From: Alistipes sp. An66
GTDB taxonomy: Bacteria > Bacteroidota > Bacteroidia > Bacteroidales > Rikenellaceae
NCBI RefSeq assembly: GCF_002161445.1
Contig: NZ_NFHT01000013.1
Coordinates: 17,840 to 81,839 of the forward strand
Direction: 5' to 3'
DNA length: 64,000 nt
Position 1 is the stretch's first letter; each line of letters begins with the position of its first letter. A model generated the notes under the pieces. That model saw only the letters and a list, made by a program, of their open reading frames with translations, made no database searches and had not been told where the DNA came from. Position numbers and translations under genes: made by a program. Positions 8,579 to 17,574 of the stretch are shown here, one piece after another.

Positions 8579-9829
8579 ATGGTACGAATCAAACCATTCC
8601 GTGCGGTGCGTCCGCCGAAGGAGCATGCGGCCGAGGTGGCGTCGCGTCCCTACGATGTACTGAACTCCGCGGAGGCGAAGGCCGAAGCCACGGAGCGTTC
8701 GCTGCTGCACATCATCAAACCCGAGATCGACTTCGACCCCATTGCCGACGAGCATTCGCAACCCGTCTACGAGAAGGCGGTGGAGAATTTCCGCAAGTGG
8801 CAGCGGGAGGGCTGGTTGCAGCAGGATCCCGAGGAGTATTACTACATCTATGCGCAGACGATGGAGGGCCGCACGCAGTACGGACTGGCCATGTGCTGCC
8901 ACTTCGAGGACTACCTCTCGGGAGCGATCAAGAAGCACGAGCTCACGCGCCCCGACAAGGAGGAGGACCGCATGATCCACGTGCGCAACCAGCAGGCCAA
9001 CATCGAACCGGTCTTCTTCGCCTACCCGGACAACGCCGAGATCGACGCCATCGTCAATGACATCGTGGCGAACAACGCCCCGGAGTACGACTTCACGGCG
9101 TCCGACGGATTCGGGCACAAGCTGTGGGTGATCCGCGACCGGAAGACCAACGACCGCATCACGGAGATCTTTTCGAAGATTCCGGCGCTGTACGTTGCTG
9201 ACGGTCACCATCGCACGGCTGCCGCCGCGCGTGTGGGCGCCGAGTGCAAGGCGGAGAACCCGAACCACACGGGCGAGGAGGAGTACTGCTACTTCCTGGC
9301 CGTGACGTTCCCGGCCAACCAGCTGCGGATCATCGACTACAACCGCGTGGTGAAGGACCTGAACGGCCTGACCCCGGCGGAGCTGGTCGAGCGGCTCAAA
9401 GAGTCGTTCGAGGTCGGGGACAAGGGCACGGAGGAGTATCGTCCGACAGGCCTGCACAACTTCTCGATGTACCTCGACGGCCGCTGGTGGAGCCTGACGG
9501 CCAAGCCCGGGACCTACGACGACAACGATCCGATCGGGGTGCTGGACGTCACGGTGCTCTCGAACCTCGTGCTGGACCGGATCCTCGGCATCGAGGACCT
9601 GCGCACCTCGAAGCGGATCGACTTCGTGGGCGGCATCCGCGGTCTGGGCGAGCTGAAACGCCGCGTCGACAGCGGCGAGATGAAGGTGGCTTTCGCGCTC
9701 TACCCCGTCTCGATGCAGCAGCTGATCAACATCGCCGATACGGGCAACATCATGCCTCCGAAGACGACGTGGTTCGAGCCGAAACTGCGTTCGGGCGTGG
9801 TGATCCACTCCTTCGCCGAGGAGAAGTAG
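8579..9829 (+). CDS. DUF1015 family protein
   Basis: A 416-aa soluble protein of the DUF1015 family, whose biochemical function is not established. It shows the family N-terminus VRIKPFRAVRPPKEHAAEVASRPYDVL (shown here only to its conserved RPYDV) and the conserved centre YVADGHHRTAAAARV, a His-rich motif. It lies downstream of serC-serA, an arrangement common in Bacteroidetes, suggesting a link to serine or phosphoserine metabolism; that link is inference. Confidence 0.85.
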   Translation: MVRIKPFRAVRPPKEHAAEVASRPYDVLNSAEAKAEATERSLLHIIKPEIDFDPIADEHSQPVYEKAVENFRKWQREGWLQQDPEEYYYIYAQTMEGRTQYGLAMCCHFEDYLSGAIKKHELTRPDKEEDRMIHVRNQQANIEPVFFAYPDNAEIDAIVNDIVANNAPEYDFTASDGFGHKLWVIRDRKTNDRITEIFSKIPALYVADGHHRTAAAARVGAECKAENPNHTGEEEYCYFLAVTFPANQLRIIDYNRVVKDLNGLTPAELVERLKESFEVGDKGTEEYRPTGLHNFSMYLDGRWWSLTAKPGTYDDNDPIGVLDVTVLSNLVLDRILGIEDLRTSKRIDFVGGIRGLGELKRRVDSGEMKVAFALYPVSMQQLINIADTGNIMPPKTTWFEPKLRSGVVIHSFAEEK

Positions 9830-9848
9830 CCGCAGCCGATGGAATGAA

Positions 9849-9885
9849 GACGGTCCGGAAAATCCTCCGGACCGTCTTGTTTTTG
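9849..9885 (+). terminator. Intrinsic terminator after the DUF1015 gene
   Basis: An 11-bp stem, GACGGTCCGGA (9849-9859) with TCCGGACCGTC (9866-9876), is followed by TTGTTTTTG. It closes the serC-serA-DUF1015 unit. Confidence 0.8.
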
Positions 9886-10040
9886 TTCGCTTCGGGGCGT
9901 AGGTTCCGGGATTTTTCGTATCTTTACGCAGCCGGACCGGAGCGTTCCGGAGGAAAATTGTCGCGGGCCGCCCCTTGCCGGGACTTTGTTCTGGCTTTTG
10001 TTTGGCCCGCAGATCGGAAAATCCCTGAAAACCGTGCCGT

Positions 10041-10538
10041 ATGAAGTGGTTTTTCAAATGCATCCGCAACTATGTGAATTTCTCGGGGCGTGCCCGTCGG
10101 ACGGAATTCTGGTACTTTATCCTCTTTTCGTGCCTGCTGTTGATCGTGGCCATGGCGCTGGACGTGGTCTGCTTCAATACGCCCTACGGGGTGTTCTATC
10201 TGCTGGTGGCGCTGTTCCTGTTCCTGCCCCAGCTCGCGGTCTCGGCACGCCGCCTGCACGACACGGGCCGCACCTCCAAATGGCTCCTCTGGAATTATCT
10301 CGCCCTGCTGGTCTGGGCAGTGGCCGCTCTGGTGCTTTCGGGACTGTCGGCCTTTGCCGGAGGTCGGGACGCATCCGCGTGGTTTCTCATCGTGCTGTGC
10401 GGCGGCTGCGTGCTCTTCTTCATCTGGGAGATCGTCTTTCTGGTGTGGTTCTGCCTGCCCGGGACGCCCGGGGAGAACCGCTACGGCCCCGATCCCAAGC
10501 AGCCCGATCAGGAAAAGAGCGCTCCGGAATCCGTGTGA
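10041..10538 (+). CDS. DUF805 inner-membrane protein
   Basis: A 165-aa integral membrane protein of the DUF805 (YhaH-like) family. Hallmarks are FSGRARRTEFWYF near residue 14, VSARRLHDTGRTSKW in the middle and GENRYGPDPKQP near the C-terminus. Three to four hydrophobic segments are visible. The family has no assigned reaction. It stands alone between two transcription units. Confidence 0.85.
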   Translation: MKWFFKCIRNYVNFSGRARRTEFWYFILFSCLLLIVAMALDVVCFNTPYGVFYLLVALFLFLPQLAVSARRLHDTGRTSKWLLWNYLALLVWAVAALVLSGLSAFAGGRDASAWFLIVLCGGCVLFFIWEIVFLVWFCLPGTPGENRYGPDPKQPDQEKSAPESV

Positions 10539-10614
10539 TGCGCTCCGGACCAATATTTTATCATGAAACGGTGATATTTTATAACGAAAATAAATCGGGG
10601 CCGGGAAAAATTCG

Positions 10615-10622
10615 TATATTTG
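10615..10622 (+). promoter_or_regulatory. -7 element for the oxidoreductase operon
   Basis: TATATTTG, a perfect TAnnTTTG, 31 bases before the ferredoxin ATG. The upstream DNA is AT-rich but has no clear -33 TTTG. Confidence 0.6.
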
Positions 10623-10653
10623 TAAGCAACTTAACAATACTATTGGCGTTATT

Positions 10654-10881
10654 ATGGCAAAGATCAAAGGAACTATCGTCGTCGACAGGGAGCGCTGCAA
10701 AGGGTGCGGCGTCTGTGTCTCGGTATGTCCGTGCGACGTACTCGCCCTCTCGGCAGAGGTCAACGGCAAGGGCTATCCCGTGGCCCGGATGGCAAATCCC
10801 GATGCCTGCACGGGCTGCGCTTCGTGTGCGGTGATCTGTCCCGACAGCGTCATCACGGTTTATCGTCAAAAATTCGAATAA
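10654..10881 (+). CDS. Two-cluster 4Fe-4S ferredoxin subunit of a 2-oxoacid:ferredoxin oxidoreductase
   Basis: A 75-aa delta-type subunit carrying two 4Fe-4S clusters: CKGCGVCVSVCPCDVL and CTGCASCAVICPDSVI. It passes electrons from the TPP site of the next subunits to external ferredoxin. It starts the operon and ends 3 bp before the alpha subunit gene. Confidence 0.92.
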   Translation: MAKIKGTIVVDRERCKGCGVCVSVCPCDVLALSAEVNGKGYPVARMANPDACTGCASCAVICPDSVITVYRQKFE

Positions 10882-10884
10882 GCG

Positions 10885-11979
10885 ATGGCAGAGAAGGAAG
10901 TAAAACTCATGAAAGGCAACGAGGTGATCGCCCATGCGGCGATCCGCTACGGTTGCGACGGATATTTCGGCTACCCCATCACCCCGCAGTCGGAGGTCAT
11001 GGAGACGCTCATGGAACTCAAACCGTGGGAGACGACCGGCATGGTCGTCCTGCAGGCCGAGTCGGAAATTTCTTCGATCAACATGGTCTACGGCGGTGCA
11101 GCGACCGGAAAACGGGTCATGACCTCGTCGTCGAGCCCCGGCATCTCGCTCATGGCCGAGGGTTTGAGCTATCTGGCCGGCGCGGAGCTTCCCTGCCTGG
11201 TGATCAACTGCCAGCGCGGCGGCCCGGGTCTGGGTACGATCCAACCCTCGCAGGGCGACTATTTCCAGGCCGTGAAGGGCGGCGGCCACGGTGACTACCA
11301 CCTGATCGTCTTCGCCCCGAACTCCGTGCAGGAGATGCACGACCACGTGGCCGAGGCCTTCGATCTGGCCTTCAAGTACCGCAATCCGGCGATGATCCTC
11401 GCCGACGGCGCCATCGGCCAGATGATGGAGAAGGTGGTGCTGGCGCCGCAGCGTCCGCGCCGCACCGACGAGGAGATCAAGGCCGAATGCCGCTCGTGGG
11501 CGACCTGCGGGAAACCGGCCGACCGCGAACGCAACGTCGTCACGTCGCTGGAATTGCAGTCCGAGAAGATGGAGATCATCAACATCCGCTTGCAGGAGAA
11601 ATACAAGGCGCTCGAAGAGAACGAAGTGCGCTACGAAGCCATCGAATGCGACGATGCGGATTATGTGATCGTGGCCTTCGGGTCGTCGGCGCGGATCTGT
11701 TCGGCGACGGTCGAGATGGCGCGCGCCGAAGGTCTGAAAGTGGGCCTGCTGCGCCCGATCACGCTCTACCCGTTCCCGACCCGACAGATCGCCGAACTGG
11801 CCGCACGCGGCGTGAAGGGCTTCCTCTCGGCGGAGCTGAACGCCGGACAGATGGTCGAGGACGTGCGTCTGGCCGTCAACGGAAAGGCCCCCGTGGAGCA
11901 CTACGGGCGCCAGGGCGGCATGTTGTTCAACCCCGACGAGGTGCTCGCAGCCTTGAAGGAAAAACTGATTAAAAAGTAG
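10885..11979 (+). CDS. vorB: 2-oxoacid:ferredoxin oxidoreductase, VorB-type alpha subunit
   Basis: Alpha subunit (364 aa) of a four-subunit enzyme that decarboxylates 2-oxoacids to acyl-CoA while reducing ferredoxin. It shows the pyrimidine-binding start GCDGYFGYPITPQSEVM, then VLQAESEISSIN, TSSSSPGISLMAEGLSYL and INCQRGGPGLGTIQPSQGD, and a C-terminal domain with VAFGSSARI. It resembles the VorB (branched-chain 2-oxoacid) and KorA (2-oxoglutarate) subfamilies; the substrate cannot be decided by eye. It works in anaerobic amino-acid or central carbon metabolism. Confidence 0.88.
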   Translation: MAEKEVKLMKGNEVIAHAAIRYGCDGYFGYPITPQSEVMETLMELKPWETTGMVVLQAESEISSINMVYGGAATGKRVMTSSSSPGISLMAEGLSYLAGAELPCLVINCQRGGPGLGTIQPSQGDYFQAVKGGGHGDYHLIVFAPNSVQEMHDHVAEAFDLAFKYRNPAMILADGAIGQMMEKVVLAPQRPRRTDEEIKAECRSWATCGKPADRERNVVTSLELQSEKMEIINIRLQEKYKALEENEVRYEAIECDDADYVIVAFGSSARICSATVEMARAEGLKVGLLRPITLYPFPTRQIAELAARGVKGFLSAELNAGQMVEDVRLAVNGKAPVEHYGRQGGMLFNPDEVLAALKEKLIKK

Positions 11980-11985
11980 ACTACG

Positions 11986-12753
11986 ATGGCAGAGGTTGAA
12001 ATCAAACAGGAGAATCTGGTTTACGCGAAACCGAAACTCATTACCGATAACGTCATGCACTACTGCCCGGGTTGCAGCCACGGCACGGTGCACAAACTCA
12101 TCGCCGAGGTCATCGAGGAGATGGGTCTCGAAGATCGCACGGTGGGCGTTTCGCCCGTTGGCTGCTCGGTCTTCGCCTACAACTACATCGACATCGACTG
12201 GATCGAGGCGGCGCACGGACGCGCGCTGGCCATTGCCTCGGCCGTGAAGCGGCTGTGGCCGGGGAACATGGTCTTCACGTACCAGGGCGACGGCGACCTG
12301 TCGGCGATCGGTACGGCGGAGTCGATCCATGCGGCGGCGCGCGGCGAGAACGTCGTTGCGATCTACATCAACAACGCAATCTACGGCATGACGGGGGGAC
12401 AGATGGCCCCGACGACGTTGCTCGGGATGAAGACCTCGACGACGCCCTACGGCCGCGACCCGCGTCTGAACGGCTATCCGTACAAGATCGCGGAGATGAT
12501 GGCGCATCTGGACGGTGCGACCTACATCACGCGGCAGAGCGTCCACACGGCGGCGAACGTGCGCAAGTGCAAGCGTGCGATCCGCAAGGCGTTCGAGAAC
12601 GCGATGGCCGGGAACGGCTTCTCGCTGGTGGAGGTCGTGTCGACGTGCAACAGCGGCTGGAAGCTCTCGCCGGTGGATTCGAACCGTTGGTTGGAGGAGA
12701 ACATGCTGCCCTACTATCCGCTGGGCGATATCAAGGACGTAAAAAAGGAGTAA
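11986..12753 (+). CDS. 2-oxoacid:ferredoxin oxidoreductase, TPP-binding beta subunit
   Basis: A 255-aa thiamine-diphosphate subunit. It shows HYCPGCSHGTVHKL (Cys of the beta subunit), the TPP motif TYQGDGDLSAIG through IYINNAIYGMTGGQMAPTT, and VGCSVFAYNYIDIDW. It pairs with the alpha subunit encoded 6 bp upstream. It carries the catalytic cofactor for decarboxylation. Confidence 0.92.
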   Translation: MAEVEIKQENLVYAKPKLITDNVMHYCPGCSHGTVHKLIAEVIEEMGLEDRTVGVSPVGCSVFAYNYIDIDWIEAAHGRALAIASAVKRLWPGNMVFTYQGDGDLSAIGTAESIHAAARGENVVAIYINNAIYGMTGGQMAPTTLLGMKTSTTPYGRDPRLNGYPYKIAEMMAHLDGATYITRQSVHTAANVRKCKRAIRKAFENAMAGNGFSLVEVVSTCNSGWKLSPVDSNRWLEENMLPYYPLGDIKDVKKE

Positions 12754-12757
12754 AGCG

Positions 12758-13303
12758 ATGAAAGAGACATTGATCATAGCAGGATTCGGAGGACAGGGCG
12801 TCCTCTCGATGGGCAAGATTCTGGCCTATTCGGGCGTGATGCAGGACTTCGAGGTGACGTGGATGCCCTCCTACGGCCCGGAGATGCGCGGCGGCACGGC
12901 CAACGTGACGGTGATTCTCTCCGACCGGAAGATCTCCTCGCCGATTGCGCACGAGTACGACACGGCGATCATTCTGAACCAGCAGTCGATGGAGAAGTTC
13001 GAGCCGATGGTCAAGCCGGGCGGCGTGCTGATCTACGATACGAACGGGATTTCGCGCCATCCGGTCCGCACGGACATTTCGGTCTATTCGATCGATGCCA
13101 CGGCCGAGTGTGCGAAGATGGGTCAGGCGAAGTTGTTCAACACGATGATTCTGGGCGGCTACCTGAAGGTCTGCCCGGTGGTTGAGATGGAGAACGTGAT
13201 GGTCGGGTTGAAAAAGTCGCTTCCCGAACGTGCGTGGAAGATGCTCCCGGCCAACGAAGAGGCCATCCGCCACGGCGGCGAGATTATCCGCAAGGTGCGG
13301 TAA
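12758..13303 (+). CDS. 2-oxoacid:ferredoxin oxidoreductase, gamma subunit
   Basis: A 181-aa gamma subunit with the nucleotide-like fold start AGFGGQGVLSMGKILAY and the conserved MPSYGPEMRGGTANV. It completes the ferredoxin-alpha-beta-gamma set; spacing in the operon is 3-6 bp throughout. A strong bidirectional terminator follows. Confidence 0.92.
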   Translation: MKETLIIAGFGGQGVLSMGKILAYSGVMQDFEVTWMPSYGPEMRGGTANVTVILSDRKISSPIAHEYDTAIILNQQSMEKFEPMVKPGGVLIYDTNGISRHPVRTDISVYSIDATAECAKMGQAKLFNTMILGGYLKVCPVVEMENVMVGLKKSLPERAWKMLPANEEAIRHGGEIIRKVR

Positions 13304-13377
13304 ATTGCGAAAACGGAGATATCGGCATTCTGACGTTTCGCTGTTACATATTGATTCTGGCGGATATACGCATAAAA

Positions 13378-13409
13378 GAGAAGGTCCCGACGACGGGCCT
13401 TCTCTTTTT
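13378..13409. terminator. Bidirectional terminator between convergent genes
   Basis: A 10-bp stem, GAGAAGGTCC with GGGCCTTCTC (13395-13404), with AAAA before it and TTTTT after it. It can stop transcription from the oxidoreductase operon (plus) and from the sulfatase operon (minus), whose last gene ends at 13442. Confidence 0.8.
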
Positions 13410-13441
13410 CAAAATGAAATTAGAGTTTCTCGGTGTGTCGG

Positions 13442-15217
13442 TCAGAACTCTTTCCCTTCGAAAAAATTTGAACGGAGGAGAATATCCGAAATGCGCCACA
13501 TCTCAAAGCGGGCCTGCCGTACGGAATCGTCGGTATTATCTCCAACCCATTTTCCATCCCAGTTTACGGCACAGTTGCACGAGTTTCTGAAAACGCTTTC
13601 TCCCAGACCGGGGAATGGGTAGTCAGCCAATCCCATCAGATCCAACAGGCTCGGATAGATGTCACTTTGAGCGATAACCTTGTCGGTTTCCGCTTTCAAC
13701 GGAGCATTGAGAATGAACAACGGAATGAAGCGATCCTCCAAAGAGCGTTCCGGACGACCTTCGTACAAATTCCGGGAGATGATTGAATCATGATCTCCGA
13801 CAATGACGATAATGCTGTTGTCATATAGTCCGGCGTCCCGAAGAGAGGTAATGAACTCTTGGATACAATGGTCGACATATTGTGTAATAATCAGATAATT
13901 CATGACCTTCCGATTCGGAATATCAGCCTGCCGGAGTGAACTTTCGAATTCGGTTTCTATAGGATCATGACCCGAGAAGGTGACGAGTTGTGCATAGAAT
14001 GGTTGATGTAATTTCTGGAGGATCGGAAGGCTGTTTGTAAAGAGATAATGGTCCGATTCAGGGCGCATGTGACCATTGTCCATCCGCTCATAGAAACGGT
14101 CGAATCCATAATTTCTGGCGGCAGCTTCCTGATTCCATACTGTTTTATTGTCGCAAGTCAGTATGATGGAGACATATCCCTTTTTTTTCAAGGCTTTTGG
14201 TAATGATGGATAGGTATTTGAACTGCCATAGATTACCGAGGTAGCTCCCGAGATAAGAGGAAGTAACCCTGTATTTATAAGCAATTGAGCATCGGACGAT
14301 CTTCCATCCTTGATTTGTGGCAGGACTTTCATGAAAGAAAGCACGCTTGTATCACGAGTCAAAGAATTGAGATATGGAGTGACTTCTGTCCCGTCTATGG
14401 TCAGATTGATCGGCCATGCACATAAGGATTCCGTCAGTATGATGATCAGATTTTTGTTGTGAGAGGTAACAAGTTGAGTGTCGGCCCGACGTTGCTTTGA
14501 TATTTCGATGAATCGGCCTGCATCTTCGATTTCCTCTTTTGTACAACCTTTAAGCAAGGTAAATTGCGAGATCCAGAAATTGACTATTCCGTATTCCCGC
14601 ATGCCAACCATCGGCTCTGTTTTATAGCGGTAGATAGGATGCTGATGGACTGCATAACATCGGGCAAAAACATAGTTTTGTCCGATAATGATCGAAAGGG
14701 TAATCAGGCAAAGTACAGCCGCAAGATTTTGCTTCTTGAACAACTCCCCCCCCCGATGTTTTTTTCTTTGTATGATCTGGTTATAACGGTATCCAATCAT
14801 GAAAACAAATGGAGGTAGAACCAATAGAAGATCAATCCAACGAAGCGAGAACAGTACACTGCTCCCGATTGTTGAAAGGTTCTGAACCAACAGAAACGAT
14901 GTTAAGGGCATAATCGTTCCGTAGTTACGATAATACCATACGTTAGCAAGCAGATAGAGTGTTACAACGCAGATATAGGGGAAAAGCCACTTTTTCCGTC
15001 TTAACCCCCAAGCCGGGAGGGCAAAGAACATGGCATCGGCCAGACGGTGAATGTAGGACCTGAATTCATGCAATCCCTTGAACTCCCAGATGGAGTCCAT
15101 GACAGATAACGATAGATAAAATGCAATTACTAATGCAATATAAATCGTGACTCTGTATTGACCCGATTTTATGAAATATTCAGATATTTTTTTCGGCGAG
15201 TATATGGAAAATATCAT
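13442..15217 (-). CDS. Membrane-anchored LTA-synthase-like sulfatase/phosphoglycerol transferase
   Basis: A 591-aa protein with about five N-terminal membrane helices (1-185) and a large outward alkaline-phosphatase-fold domain. Likely metal ligand E263 is in IIILTESL. The nucleophile position, Thr in LtaS (GKTSD), is Ser307 in DGRSSDA. VGDHDS lies near the C-terminus. Relatives transfer phosphoglycerol or phosphoethanolamine to cell-surface glycans or lipids; the acceptor here is unknown. The gene is visibly more AT-rich than its neighbours, suggesting acquisition. A 9-G tract (14746-14754, codons 155-158) lies between the membrane and catalytic parts. It is last in the minus-strand unit after fmt. 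Confidence 0.82.
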   Translation of the reverse strand: MIFSIYSPKKISEYFIKSGQYRVTIYIALVIAFYLSLSVMDSIWEFKGLHEFRSYIHRLADAMFFALPAWGLRRKKWLFPYICVVTLYLLANVWYYRNYGTIMPLTSFLLVQNLSTIGSSVLFSLRWIDLLLVLPPFVFMIGYRYNQIIQRKKHRGGELFKKQNLAAVLCLITLSIIIGQNYVFARCYAVHQHPIYRYKTEPMVGMREYGIVNFWISQFTLLKGCTKEEIEDAGRFIEISKQRRADTQLVTSHNKNLIIILTESLCAWPINLTIDGTEVTPYLNSLTRDTSVLSFMKVLPQIKDGRSSDAQLLINTGLLPLISGATSVIYGSSNTYPSLPKALKKKGYVSIILTCDNKTVWNQEAAARNYGFDRFYERMDNGHMRPESDHYLFTNSLPILQKLHQPFYAQLVTFSGHDPIETEFESSLRQADIPNRKVMNYLIITQYVDHCIQEFITSLRDAGLYDNSIIVIVGDHDSIISRNLYEGRPERSLEDRFIPLFILNAPLKAETDKVIAQSDIYPSLLDLMGLADYPFPGLGESVFRNSCNCAVNWDGKWVGDNTDDSVRQARFEMWRISDILLRSNFFEGKEF

Positions 15218-15268
15218 TTTAGATATTTAAGTGGATCCGGTTTATAGGTGTTCGATTGTAGGATTGTG

Positions 15269-16249
15269 TCAAGGTTCCCTGAACCGGTATTGCAGCACGT
15301 CGCGCCAGCCCAGCAGCAACTCGCGGACCGCAAGACGCTTCTTTCCGGCAATCTGCAACTCCCCGAGACGAATCCATCCGTCGGCGCATGCCACCCGGAT
15401 GAAGGTCCGTCCGTCGCTCTCCACCGTGCCGCAAGCCGCCTCTTCGTGTGCGGCCTCCTCGAACCGTGCCGCATAGATCTTCGCCGTCTGCTCCTCATCT
15501 GCTCCGGCGCGGTACATGGCCGTCCATGCCGCCGGATAGGGCGACAGCCCGCGGATGAAATCCACGATCCGCTTGCCGTTCCACCGCCAGTCGATGCGGC
15601 AATCCTCCTTGAAGATCTTCGGCGCCGGGCGCAAGGCCGATTCGTCGATTCCCTGCTGTTCGATCGGTTCGATCTTCCCGGCGGCAATCCGCTCCACGGT
15701 GTCGAGGACCAGCCCCGTGCCGACCTCCATGAGCCGTTCGTACATCGTGCCGATCGTATCCTCCGCACCGATCGGCACGCGGATCTGCCCGATGATGGCT
15801 CCCTTGTCGATTTCGTGGTTCAGCAGGAAGGTCGTGACGCCCGTTTCGGTCTCGCCGTTGATGATCGCCCAGTTGATCGGCGCCGCACCCCGGTACTGGG
15901 GCAGCAGCGAGGCGTGGAGGTTGAACGTCCCCAGCCGCGGCATCGCCCAGACCACCTCCGGCAGCATCCGGAAGGCGATCACGATCCCCAGGTCGGGCTG
16001 CCACGCCCGCAGCGTCTCGACGAATTCCGGGTCGCGGAGCTTGACGGGTTGCAGAATCGGAAGCCCCAGCTCCCGGGCGGCGATCTTCACGTCGCTCTCG
16101 TGCATCCGCTGCCCGCGGCCCGCGGGTTTGTCGGGTGCCGTGACGACCCCGACGACCTGGTAGCCCCCGGCGACCAGCGCCCGCAACGACGGCACGGCGA
16201 ACTCGGGCGTGCCCATGAAGACGATGCGGAGATTTTTTGCCTGTTCCAT
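15269..16249 (-). CDS. fmt: Methionyl-tRNA formyltransferase
   Basis: Formylates initiator Met-tRNA using 10-formyl-THF. It is 326 aa from the ATG at 16249. It begins IVFMGTPEFAVPSLRALV, carries SLLPQYRGAAPINWAIING with the catalytic-type Asn/His/Asp region, and has a C-terminal OB-like domain with ALTARD-equivalent sequence. The frame stays open upstream, but that segment overlaps ribBA antisense composition and does not match the family. It follows ribBA by about 100 bp. Confidence 0.95.
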   Translation of the reverse strand: MEQAKNLRIVFMGTPEFAVPSLRALVAGGYQVVGVVTAPDKPAGRGQRMHESDVKIAARELGLPILQPVKLRDPEFVETLRAWQPDLGIVIAFRMLPEVVWAMPRLGTFNLHASLLPQYRGAAPINWAIINGETETGVTTFLLNHEIDKGAIIGQIRVPIGAEDTIGTMYERLMEVGTGLVLDTVERIAAGKIEPIEQQGIDESALRPAPKIFKEDCRIDWRWNGKRIVDFIRGLSPYPAAWTAMYRAGADEEQTAKIYAARFEEAAHEEAACGTVESDGRTFIRVACADGWIRLGELQIAGKKRLAVRELLLGWRDVLQYRFREP

Positions 16250-16353
16250 CCCTTTTCCCGATATTGAAACGCGGAGGTTCCGCCGGCGATTCCGGACCCG
16301 GGTCTTCTTCTTTTTGCACCCGCTCCCTTCCGGCGGCCTCGCCTTTGCGGTCT

Positions 16354-17574
16354 CTATTTTTTCAGTCCCAGCGTGTGGTGCATGCGCTCCTGCTTGGTTT
16401 CCAGATAGTGCTCGTTGTAGGGGTTCGGGGCGATCACAATCGGCACGATCTCGTCGATGCAGAGCCCGTAGCCCTCCAATCCGGCCCGTTTGAGCGGGTT
16501 GTTCGTCATCAGCCGCATGTGGCGGATCCCCAGCTCGCGGATGATGCTCGCACCCACGCCGTAGTCGCGTTCGTCGGCCTTGAAGCCCAGTTTGAGGTTG
16601 GCATCCACCGTGTCGAGACCCTCGTCCTGCAACTTGTAGGCGTGGATCTTGTTGCAGAGCCCGATGCCGCGCCCCTCCTGATTCAGGTAGACGATGGCGC
16701 CCTTGCCCTCCCGGTCGATCATCTGCATGGCGCGGTGGAGCTGCTCGCCGCAGTCGCAGCGGTACGATCCGAAGATGTCGCCCGTGGCGCACGACGAGTG
16801 TACGCGCACCAGTACGGGTTCATCCTCCGACCACTCCCCTTTCGTGAGCGCCACGTGCTCCACGCCGTTGGATTTCTGACGGAACGGCGTGATCCGGAAG
16901 TCGCCCCATGCCGTGGGCAGCGGCACCGTCACGCCCTTCTCGATGAGCGACTCCTCGCGCAGCCGGTAGGCGATCAGCGAGGCGATCGAAATGATTTTCA
17001 GCCCGAATTTCCGGGCTTTCTCGACGAGTTGCGGAAGGCGGGCCATCGTGCCGTCCTCGTTCATGATCTCGATCAGTGCGCCGGCGGGCTGCAAGCCGGC
17101 CAGACGGGCCAGGTCGACGGCCGCCTCGGTGTGCCCCGGACGGCGCAGCACCCCCTTCTCGCGGGCCCGCAGCGGGTTGATGTGCCCCGGGCGTCCCAGA
17201 TCGGTGGGCTTCGTCGCGGGGTCGGCCAGCGCGCGGATCGTCGCCGCACGGTCGTGGATCGACACTCCCGTGGTGCAGTCGTGGCCCAGCAGGTCGACCG
17301 TCACCGTGAACGGAGTCCCCAGCAGCGACGTGTTGTTCTCCTCCATCATGTTGAGGCCCAGCTCCTCGCAGCGTTTCTCCGAGAGCGGTGCGCAGAGCAC
17401 GCCGCGTCCCTCTTTGAGCATGAAGTTGACGATCTCGGGGGTTATTTTCTCCGCCGCGACGATGAAGTCGCCTTCGTTTTCGCGGTCTTCGTCGTCGACC
17501 ACGATCACGATCTTGCCGTTGCGGAAGTCCTCGATGACCTCCTCCACGCTATTCAGTACCGTCTCTTTTGCCAT
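16354..17574 (-). CDS. ribBA: Bifunctional DHBP synthase / GTP cyclohydrolase II
   Basis: Supplies both precursors of riboflavin. The 406-aa protein has an N-terminal RibB domain (about 1-205: [27 protein letters not shown] and [10 protein letters not shown]; catalytic His in [12 protein letters not shown]) and a C-terminal RibA domain. The latter shows zinc cysteines in [20 protein letters not shown] and [11 protein letters not shown]. Its start overlaps the end of the LptG-like gene by 26 bp, implying translational coupling. Confidence 0.96.
   Translation of the reverse strand: MAKETVLNSVEEVIEDFRNGKIVIVVDDEDRENEGDFIVAAEKITPEIVNFMLKEGRGVLCAPLSEKRCEELGLNMMEENNTSLLGTPFTVTVDLLGHDCTTGVSIHDRAATIRALADPATKPTDLGRPGHINPLRAREKGVLRRPGHTEAAVDLARLAGLQPAGALIEIMNEDGTMARLPQLVEKARKFGLKIISIASLIAYRLREESLIEKGVTVPLPTAWGDFRITPFRQKSNGVEHVALTKGEWSEDEPVLVRVHSSCATGDIFGSYRCDCGEQLHRAMQMIDREGKGAIVYLNQEGRGIGLCNKIHAYKLQDEGLDTVDANLKLGFKADERDYGVGASIIRELGIRHMRLMTNNPLKRAGLEGYGLCIDEIVPIVIAPNPYNEHYLETKQERMHHTLGLKK

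Noticed and set aside
6302..10069. A minus-strand open frame of 1,255 codons across serC, serA and the DUF1015 gene
   Set aside because: Antisense shadow of high-GC coding DNA: no domain, Arg/His/Asp-biased composition, and the plus strand carries three well-recognised genes there.
10579..12816. A minus-strand open frame of 745 codons over the oxidoreductase operon
   Set aside because: Antisense shadow; plus-strand genes have clear cofactor motifs and tight spacing.
15269..16792. Long form of fmt starting at 16792
   Set aside because: The upstream 181 residues overlap ribBA and do not resemble the Fmt family; the ATG at 16249 starts the family N-terminus.
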